DNA of 34,650 nucleotides, from the IMG/VR virus record IMGVR_UViG_3300028031_000009, positions 1 to 34,650 of that record. One strand, written 5' to 3'. The DNA comes from a virus. The position numbers and the translations under genes are program-made. The notes under the pieces were generated by a model. That model did no database searches. It was not told where the DNA came from and saw nothing but the letters and a program-made list of their open reading frames with translations. Below are positions 30,231 through 34,650 of this stretch, piece after piece; within the stretch, counting starts at the first letter, position 1; every line of letters begins with the position of its first letter.

Positions 30231-30405
30231 ATATTTCCCCTAATTCAATAAAATCTTTTTTAAGAAATCGACCACAAGAGGTGTCCACTTCCCTTTTATT
30301 CTCACAAATAACAATGTCTTCTCCGTCGTAGTACCAATATTCTTTCGTAAGAGAAGTAGTGGCATTACAACCAAAAGCTAAAAATAACCACAAATAGCGA
30401 CGCAT
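30220..30405 (-). CDS. Small exported protein, relative of the 19800 product (61 aa)
   Basis: Hydrophobic start MRRYLWLFLAFGCNATTS, either a signal peptide or a lipoprotein signal with a weak lipobox (AFGC). The mature part, KEYWYYDGEDIVICENKREV, then SCGRFLKKDF, lines up with KYWEVCNGKIYHC, then KCSEFPSKYF in the lysis-group protein. Position just before the portal. Possibly an envelope-located small protein such as a superinfection or lysis modulator (speculative). Confidence 0.6.
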   Translation of the reverse strand: MRRYLWLFLAFGCNATTSLTKEYWYYDGEDIVICENKREVDTSCGRFLKKDFIELGEIYEI

Positions 30406-30406
30406 C

Positions 30407-30664
30407 TTAATTTCTTAATAATTCATAAGAAGAATTATTTTTTAACCAACAAACTATTGAGTGGTGCGGAATTCTTCTATGAGTACCCACCCTATAGCTC
30501 TCTAACCCTTGAAATGTAATTGGCGTCCATGTATCACATAACATGATAACGCTGTTATACGAAATACTCATAATCTTAGCAACTGCACGAGGCGTGTAAG
30601 TAGACTGTTTTTCTACCCCTGAAGACTGTAATAACTCATCTAATGACGTTGAATAAATACACAT
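30407..30664 (-). CDS. Excisionase-like helix-turn-helix protein (85 aa)
   Basis: A winged HTH of the HTH_17/MerR-like type: STYTPRAVAKIMSISYNSVI is the first helix pair, and YRVGTHRRIPHHSIVCWLKN is the classical wing and closing helix (VG-RRI, then L-WL). Short DNA-binding protein. Between portal and terminase it may regulate late transcription, act in packaging as a small DNA-recognition protein, or be a stray excisionase homologue. No integrase is seen in the window. Confidence 0.72.
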   Translation of the reverse strand: MCIYSTSLDELLQSSGVEKQSTYTPRAVAKIMSISYNSVIMLCDTWTPITFQGLESYRVGTHRRIPHHSIVCWLKNNSSYELLRN

Positions 30665-30670
30665 AATAGG

Positions 30671-30928
30671 CTATGAGTGCTGTATCGAAATATCATTGGA
30701 TAGCAGACAAAATTGTATTCGATTAATCTTTCCAGGTTCAGAGATGATTTCAAATCCTGTACACATTGGTAGGTGTATATAATCTCCTTCTATATATAAT
30801 GTGGCATTGTTATCCGTAGTAACCACAACTATTTTCTCATAAGGTTCACACAGCTCGTCATTCACATAATCATCTTTATAAATAAAAAAGAAACTCAAAA
30901 ATTCACTTAATTTTTCTAATAAATACAT
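30671..30928 (-). CDS. Small hypothetical protein (85 aa)
   Basis: Hydrophobic start (YLLEKLSEFLSFFFIYKDDY) followed by a beta-like part (EKIVVVTTDNNATLYIEGDYIHLP). It begins five bases after the terminase stop. The hydrophobic stretch is short and amphipathic, so membrane location is unsure. Unknown function. Confidence 0.6.
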   Translation of the reverse strand: MYLLEKLSEFLSFFFIYKDDYVNDELCEPYEKIVVVTTDNNATLYIEGDYIHLPMCTGFEIISEPGKINRIQFCLLSNDISIQHS

Positions 30929-30933
30929 ATTTT

Positions 30934-32136
30934 TTATCCTATAAATATTTCAGTTGGTTTTTTAATCCAATTTAAGAATTGACTTGTGCTATCACATTGG
31001 TCATCATTTTTGCAATTTGGAAAAGTAGTTATCTCTGTCTCGTACACTGGTAGCCACGGAGCTGATTCTGGTAAGTATACCCGACCTGCTTCTATATTAA
31101 GCGAGGCTGTGCTCATCCGGGTTACTTTATCAATTACAGGAGTTATAGGTATTATATTCCACCTAAAATCTCTGTCAACATTTAAATCTTGAATGAGTGC
31201 CATTCCACTAGACTTATCCTCAACCAGTACAACATTAGGATTCCATTTAAGACAATAGCTTTTAGTGGTTCTCTTTAACTCAGGATACTTTAACCACTCT
31301 CTTAATATGTCAACTAAATAAAAAACATTATTAAATTCGTACCATACAGACATAACTGTCGGGTCATTAATTTGTTTATCTTTACTCGCTGTGTCTAAAC
31401 TAATAATTATTTTACTAGGATATTCAGGTAAAGCTTTATATCGCTGAAACCAGGATAAATTAACGATACTCCCCGACTCCAGCATCATTTTCCCATATAT
31501 TTCTTGTTGCCGTTCATTAGCTGGTATTTTCATTTCCAGCTCTTTTATCTGCTCCTTTTTTAAAAATATATTATCATAAGTTGAAAAAGTTTTAGTATAA
31601 TAGCCAGGCTCTCTATCTATTGCCTTTTTATATAAATCATAAAATAAACGTCCTTTCGATCTCAGAAGTTTTGGTGTGCCCGCAGCAATTAGTTGGCTGT
31701 CAGGTTCATCTAACATCATTGGTAACACTGAATTATAGTATAAATACTCGTCATTCAGAATTATTCCTGCTTCATTCAAAAATATTCTGTTATACCCAAA
31801 ACCTTCCCAATTCTCAGGATTATCAGCGCTTCTAAAATCGGTGTAGCCATAACCGACTTTCATTAATTTTTTTTGAACATTCCAACTAAATGGTATTTTA
31901 TAAGCTCTTAAAAAAGGTTTAAAATATCTTTCAACGTACCTGTCAATATTAGAATTAATTGTATCACCCCATAGACAGGTGTCACCATCTAACATCCATT
32001 TTATATGCGCAATCGCTGCGCCGTGTGTAGCGCCGAGTCTTCTCCCTTTTGGAAAAAATCTAAATCTACCAAATTTCTCAGAACTAAAAAAAATATGTTC
32101 CTGGGCTGGAGTTAAAGTAAGTATTTTATTTATCAC
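30934..32136 (-). CDS. Terminase large subunit (400 aa)
   Basis: The ATP-driven DNA packaging motor and nuclease. Walker A variant PKGRRLGATHG (residues 29-39), Walker B-like RIFLNEAG (117-124, Asn where Asp is usual before Glu122), coupling motif AAGTP (151-155). RNase H-fold nuclease: SLDTAS (Asp248), VLVEDKSSG (Glu306/Asp307), and NDDQCDSTSQFLNW (Asp379/Asp382). It is at the short end for the family but all motifs are present. GTG start in a GTGA overlap with the previous small gene, suggesting coupling. Confidence 0.94.
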   Translation of the reverse strand: MINKILTLTPAQEHIFFSSEKFGRFRFFPKGRRLGATHGAAIAHIKWMLDGDTCLWGDTINSNIDRYVERYFKPFLRAYKIPFSWNVQKKLMKVGYGYTDFRSADNPENWEGFGYNRIFLNEAGIILNDEYLYYNSVLPMMLDEPDSQLIAAGTPKLLRSKGRLFYDLYKKAIDREPGYYTKTFSTYDNIFLKKEQIKELEMKIPANERQQEIYGKMMLESGSIVNLSWFQRYKALPEYPSKIIISLDTASKDKQINDPTVMSVWYEFNNVFYLVDILREWLKYPELKRTTKSYCLKWNPNVVLVEDKSSGMALIQDLNVDRDFRWNIIPITPVIDKVTRMSTASLNIEAGRVYLPESAPWLPVYETEITTFPNCKNDDQCDSTSQFLNWIKKPTEIFIG

Positions 32137-32306
32137 TTTCTACAACAACCAACATCCGTATCTTTTTGAACTTCGGGAAACTCCAGAAATCCGCGCCTAA
32201 CAGGTGTTGCTATATACCAGCTCCACCACATACACTCACTCCCTTTACACTTGTCATTAATAAAAGGGCAAAACATTTTTTTAGCCGTTTCCTGAGTTAC
32301 GTACAC
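32133..32306 (-). CDS. Small Cys-rich protein before the terminase (57 aa)
   Basis: GTG at 32306 has GAGG five bases upstream. The product has MFCPFINDKCKGSECMWWSW and ends VGCCRK. The pattern C-P, then KC-GS-CMaW is one I know from small phage proteins with four Cys residues (likely metal-binding). The stop overlaps the terminase GTG (GTGA), so it is translated just ahead of the terminase. Role unknown. Confidence 0.65.
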   Translation of the reverse strand: MYVTQETAKKMFCPFINDKCKGSECMWWSWYIATPVRRGFLEFPEVQKDTDVGCCRK

Positions 32307-32353
32307 ACTTACCTCATTATTAGTATAAGTTAACTGTAGATCTATATCTATAG

Positions 32354-32533
32354 TTACAAGTTGTCATTGTTATTTCTTACCATTTTATAAGAATCCCAGT
32401 TTTCAGGAAACCTGATTAACTTTTGCTGTATAAAAGCACGAGCTTTTTCTTGCCCTTGCTGTGTAAAAGGAAAATCTAATTTTCGGGTTGCTATAACAGT
32501 ACCCTTATAAGTAAACTCTATAATCATTGGCAT
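32354..32533 (-). CDS. Small hypothetical protein (59 aa)
   Basis: The frame extends upstream into a TATATATATATATA run (32544-32557), so the start is probably ATG at 32533 (MPMIIEFTYKGTVIATRKLD). The C-terminal part has QQGQEKARAFIQQKL, a helix with RFPENWDSYKMV. No Shine-Dalgarno sequence; the AT run may hold a -10 element. Function unknown. Confidence 0.6.
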   Translation of the reverse strand: MPMIIEFTYKGTVIATRKLDFPFTQQGQEKARAFIQQKLIRFPENWDSYKMVRNNNDNL

Positions 32534-32579
32534 ATTAATGAAGTATATATATATATAAGTTAAGTTGTACAAAAAAATT

Positions 32580-32599
32580 GAGGCAAGTTAGGTCGTTAT
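32580..32599 (-). repeat. attC-like left block at the YopX stop
   Basis: On the minus strand ATAACGACCTAAC begins at 32599 and includes the stop codon of the YopX gene. It matches the left block of elements B and C (ATAACGACCTAGC, ATAACGACCTTAGC) from the other strand and arm. A right partner is not clear (a TTAACTTAT near 32550 is the best candidate). Confidence 0.5.
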
Positions 32600-32928
32600 A
32601 CTTCATAGATATTTCCAATTATTTCCACAGGAGCATAAGCATCAATCGTGTAATTATAATTAACAGTAAATAAATGCCCCCTGTTAAAAACTACCGATGT
32701 TTCCATTTCTTCACCATCAGAATCAACCCATTTAAGTATATCTCCCTCATAAATATCTGTACCGTGTATATCAGTTAGGCTTGTTGTTTGCATCATTACA
32801 TCGCTGTCATCTTTGCCATGTATTAAATTATAAAATTGCGTTGCAGTATATTGATCTACCTTATCTGGGTTAAAATAAATCATCTTTTTATTAGATTTAC
32901 ACCACGCCCTGAATTTAATCTCTCTCAT
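32596..32928 (-). CDS. YopX-family protein (110 aa)
   Basis: MREIKFRAWCKSNKKMIYFN, then QTTSLTDIHGTDIYEGDILKW, then VEIIGNIYEV at the end: all hallmarks of the YopX family (PF09643), common in phages and prophages of many bacteria. Its function is not established. The stop lies in an ATAACGACCTA block that matches the early-arm repeats, suggesting that it may have moved as a similar unit. Confidence 0.9.
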   Translation of the reverse strand: MREIKFRAWCKSNKKMIYFNPDKVDQYTATQFYNLIHGKDDSDVMMQTTSLTDIHGTDIYEGDILKWVDSDGEEMETSVVFNRGHLFTVNYNYTIDAYAPVEIIGNIYEV

Positions 32929-32967
32929 TATTAACCTTGTTCAAATTAAAAAAAATATAACTATAAA

Positions 32968-32985
32968 GGTATATAGTAATATACC
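32968..32985. promoter_or_regulatory. Operator-like palindrome upstream of YopX
   Basis: GGTATAT-AGTA-ATATACC, an exact 7-bp dyad, 40 bases before the YopX ATG, in a 159-base gap. A second dyad (ACTAAAATTTAGT, about 33011-33023) lies nearby. Likely control sites; no regulator identified. Confidence 0.45.
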
Positions 32986-33062
32986 AAGGTCCCCATACTC
33001 GCCGTTTAATGACTAAAATTTAGTAATCTTGTAGTTTATATACTAATTTAATTAAACATTGT

Positions 33063-33090
33063 TAAACGAGACCATAGATGCGTCGGTTTA
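33063..33090 (-). repeat. Stop-anchored hairpin after the nuclease gene
   Basis: TAAAC-GA-GAC (33063-33072) pairs with GTC-G-GTTTA (33082-33090) across a 9-base loop. Two paired boxes separated by small unpaired spacers, starting on the nuclease stop codon, as in the early-arm elements, but compact and with different boxes. Confidence 0.5.
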
Positions 33091-33450
33091 GCTTATTTTA
33101 TTCATTCTTATATGTTCTTGGATCCACTGTATAAACTTTTCTTTACTTAACTCAATTTTATCTAAACCAACAATAAATTTCCAAGATTTTCGATTTTGTC
33201 GGTATGCAAGAACAGGTATACTATCACATTCCGCTGCCTGTCGTAGTGTTTGTCTCCACCATGCAAGTAAGCATAACTTTTCTTGCCTTTTAACTTCAAT
33301 ACTTAAGCCATCAATTCCATCTAGATCATGTCCCCCATTTCTAGTTTGTTCTAAATTTCTAACCATTTGAACGCCTGTCGCATAGAATATTATATCCGCT
33401 AATTCACGTTCAGCATTGGCCCCTTTATTTTTACTTGATCTGCCTGCCAT
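33088..33450 (-). CDS. PDDEXK-like phage nuclease / Holliday junction resolvase-like (120 aa)
   Basis: KNKGANAERELADI supplies the first Glu (Glu14/Glu16). NGGHDLDG supplies the Asp (Asp42), and LSIEVKRQEKL gives the E-x-K (Glu52, Lys54). LLAWWRQTLRQA and IPVLAYRQNRKSW complete the pattern of a family of small phage resolvase-like nucleases. Likely role: resolving branched DNA before packaging. Its place next to the terminase genes fits that. AGGA before ATG. Confidence 0.82.
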   Translation of the reverse strand: MAGRSSKNKGANAERELADIIFYATGVQMVRNLEQTRNGGHDLDGIDGLSIEVKRQEKLCLLAWWRQTLRQAAECDSIPVLAYRQNRKSWKFIVGLDKIELSKEKFIQWIQEHIRMNKIS

Positions 33451-33462
33451 TTTATATTCCTG

Positions 33463-33518
33463 TAAGTTATTGATTTTAAAATAAGTTATTATAAAATCAG
33501 GTATAAGTCATTGATTTT
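33463..33518. repeat. Three direct repeats upstream of the nuclease gene
   Basis: TAAGTTATTGATTTT (33463-33477), TAAGTTATTATAAAAT (33482-33497) and TAAGTCATTGATTTT (33504-33518). Starts are 19 and 22 bases apart, about two helical turns. The middle copy contains a minus-strand TATAAT. They look like operator copies around a promoter. Confidence 0.55.
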
Positions 33519-33628
33519 CATCTCGATATGATCTAAACAATTTTAAGTTAATTTTAAAGCCCGAAACTTACTAACTAGTATAAGTACATACGTACTACTC
33601 TTTTTGACTGGTGACGAACACCGCAGAG

Positions 33629-33651
33629 GCCTTTAACTAAAATATAAAGGC
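33629..33651. repeat. Hairpin downstream of the small-terminase-like gene
   Basis: GCCTTTA-ACTAAAATA-TAAAGGC, seven exact pairs, about 25 bases beyond the stop of the leftward gene at 33674. No T run on the minus strand, so termination is uncertain. The AGTACATACGTACT dyad at about 33580 lies further on in the same gap. Confidence 0.5.
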
Positions 33652-33673
33652 TTATTATTAACTAACAAGCTTT

Positions 33674-34048
33674 TTAAATCTTTTCAAGTTCATTTTCTAA
33701 CTTACCTTGTGCTATTTCAATTATTATTTTTTTTGTGTCATTAGACTCATCACCTGTGTCCCCATTAATTAACGCTAGCAGAGACACCATTTCTTTTGCG
33801 TCATTTATATTCATTTGTCCTTTTGAAATTGCATTTAATATGTCAGCAGTGTTTTTGACCTGAATTTTTTGTATGTCAGTATCAGCTTTAATTAATTCCA
33901 ACATTGTGTTAATTATTTTAGGATGGAACTCTACATTAATTTCTGAAGGGTCTAATGAGATATTATCACCTACAGCTAGTGCAAGCTCATACTCTAAAAC
34001 TTTTTGGCCTTGCTTAATAAAATCTTGCTTTACTGCTTTAATATTCAT
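33674..34048 (-). CDS. Possible terminase small subunit (124 aa)
   Basis: Helical protein (MNIKAVKQDFIKQGQKVLEY, FHPKIINTMLELIKADTDIQ, NTADILNAISKGQMNINDAK, EMVSLLALI). The helix pair DILNAISKG-M-INDAKEMVSLL resembles a C-terminal element I have seen in phage TerS proteins, and it opens the packaging and head operon. There is no obvious HTH, so the call is tentative. Start ATG 34048 is chosen over an upstream GTG because that GTG lies in the promoter -10. Confidence 0.45.
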   Translation of the reverse strand: MNIKAVKQDFIKQGQKVLEYELALAVGDNISLDPSEINVEFHPKIINTMLELIKADTDIQKIQVKNTADILNAISKGQMNINDAKEMVSLLALINGDTGDESNDTKKIIIEIAQGKLENELEKI

Positions 34049-34054
34049 AATTTT

Positions 34055-34083
34055 ATTATACACTATTTGAAAAAAAGGGTAAA
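34055..34083 (-). promoter_or_regulatory. Late operon promoter giving an apparently leaderless mRNA
   Basis: On the minus strand TTTACC (34078-34083), an exact 17-bp spacer, TATAAT (34055-34060). Transcription would start about seven bases later, on or next to the ATG at 34048, leaving no room for a ribosome site. Best promoter candidate for the leftward operon. Confidence 0.6.
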
Positions 34084-34213
34084 TGATTAAAAATAAGTGA
34101 AAATAATACTTTTATTTTTAGCTCAGGCCATGGTGTCCTTGTCTTCTATCTCTTGTATTAATATATAAAATAAAAAAATAAAAAAATAATAAAGACCAAA
34201 ATCCACCGACATT

Positions 34214-34250
34214 GGGGGGGGGGGGTGAGGGGGCGGGAGGCCCCCCTCCA
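34214..34250 (+). terminator. G12 tract and GC-rich hairpin with T-rich tail
   Basis: Twelve Gs (34214-34225), then GAGGGGG and CCCCCTC that pair around CGGGAGGC, followed by ATTTTTATTTTTTATTTTT. A GC island in a very AT-rich stretch. As a rightward terminator it would fit the stem plus T-rich tail. G tracts can also form quadruplexes or hamper sequencing. Confidence 0.5.
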
Positions 34251-34270
34251 TTTTTATTTTTTATTTTTAT

Positions 34271-34295
34271 CAAAAAAAAATGGCCTCTAAGCCAT
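34271..34295 (-). terminator. Leftward intrinsic terminator
   Basis: On the minus strand ATGGC-TTAGAG-GCCAT is followed by nine Ts (the A run at 34272-34280 on the + strand). It would end transcription of the gene that enters from the right edge (34525-34650) before the late promoter. Confidence 0.55.
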
Positions 34296-34395
34296 GGTGC
34301 GCATACCCTGGATCAAAAATAAAAAGCTCTATTTTCATTTTATTTTTCATTTTAAAAAATAAAAAAATAAATAAAACTAGGTAAAAAGAATTATC

Positions 34396-34446
34396 TTAGA
34401 CGTTAATCAGCATACAATAGGCGTTAACGAGATACTTTAGACGCTA
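34396..34446. repeat. Three phased 10-bp repeats (iteron-like)
   Basis: TTAGACGTTA (34396), ATAGGCGTTA (34417) and TTAGACGCTA (34437). Starts are 21 and 20 bases apart, two helical turns each. They lie in the gene-free stretch 34064-34524. Candidates for an initiator, packaging or repressor binding site. Confidence 0.55.
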
Positions 34447-34524
34447 GCTGTAAGCCCTTGAAAGTTCAAACTAGCAACATAAAAAGCGCCGTAGAGAATC
34501 ACCCTAGATGTTGGTAAAATATGG

Positions 34525-34650
34525 TTAAATACTGAAAACTTCGCAAATACATGTTTTTTTAGACTTACTGCCTGCTACAGCAATAGCTGAGTTGCTTACT
34601 TTAAGCCCTTTATTTTTTATAAAAGTAGCTATTATTCTGTTAATTTTCTC
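34525..34650 (-). CDS. C-terminal end of an unidentified gene cut by the window edge
   Basis: Open from the right edge to TAA at 34525-34527: 41 residues (KINRIIATFIKNKGLKVSNS, AIAVAGSKSKKTCICEVFSI). No start seen inside the window. Composition looks protein-like, with a helix followed by AIAVAGSKSKK. A leftward terminator 230 bases downstream supports a transcribed gene. Not recognised. Confidence 0.45.
   Translation of the reverse strand, partial: EKINRIIATFIKNKGLKVSNSAIAVAGSKSKKTCICEVFSI

Noticed and set aside
29560-30243. 227-residue + strand frame opposite the portal
   Set aside because: Antisense to a clear portal-MuF frame; composition is that of a complementary-strand shadow.
30407-30664. 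Integration module based on the excisionase-like HTH protein
   Set aside because: No integrase, attachment-site repeat or repressor is visible in the window, so lysogeny cannot be supported from this gene alone.
32544-32557. TATATATATATATA run as a tandem-repeat locus
   Set aside because: A 14-base dinucleotide run in AT-rich DNA is common; at most it supplies a -10 element.

Overview
This is part of the genome of a tailed, HK97-type, long-tailed (siphovirus-like) bacteriophage or closely related prophage. The DNA is AT-rich, genes are densely packed, and the window carries a complete head and tail module. Gram-negative hosts are suggested by a lipoprotein next to the endolysin and by small genes of the type seen in phages of Gammaproteobacteria. 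No integrase, tRNA, rRNA, CRISPR array or insertion sequence was seen, and the host cannot be named from this sequence.

Rightward (+) early/accessory arm, about 1-8430. It opens inside a family B DNA polymerase gene. Then come a C2H2 zinc-finger protein, a 90-residue protein that resembles a segment of the phage's own capsid protein, two tandem related small proteins, a long coiled-coil protein and an ATP-dependent DNA ligase. From 5575 to 8190 there is a run of tiny ORFs, most with their own ribosome site. Many are closed by an imperfect inverted repeat that starts on the stop codon. Several of these repeats share sequence blocks (ATAACRACC..AGC / AGCRATTGRTTAT) and a two-box fold reminiscent of compact integron attC sites. 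Two of the small genes carry a one-base shift in a G tract.

Leftward (-) late arm, about 34050 down to 8430. In order of transcription: a possible small terminase subunit with an apparently leaderless promoter, a PDDEXK-like nuclease, a YopX-family protein, small proteins, the large terminase, an excisionase-like DNA-binding protein, a portal-MuF fusion, the prohead protease, the major capsid protein, several small head-associated proteins, a LamG-like adhesin, and a lysis group (membrane protein, lipoprotein, small secreted protein, amidase). After these come the head-tail connectors, tail terminator, tail tube, tail assembly chaperones (with a -1 slippery site that makes a second, longer product), tape measure, and distal tail proteins ending in a 1008-residue virion protein. 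The two arms converge at 8428-8431 with overlapping stop codons.

Three small + strand genes (27647-28296) sit as an island between portal and protease, against the direction of the late operon. Their promoter matches the early promoter at 1806 (TGTACT, 17-18 bp, TATAAT). The right end (34064-34524) is non-coding and holds a G12 tract with a GC-rich hairpin, a leftward terminator, and three 10-bp repeats spaced 20-21 bp apart.

Most unusual: the attC-like stop-codon repeats, the capsid-like early protein, and a perfect 27-bp hairpin that places the start codon of the 22519-23058 gene in its loop.
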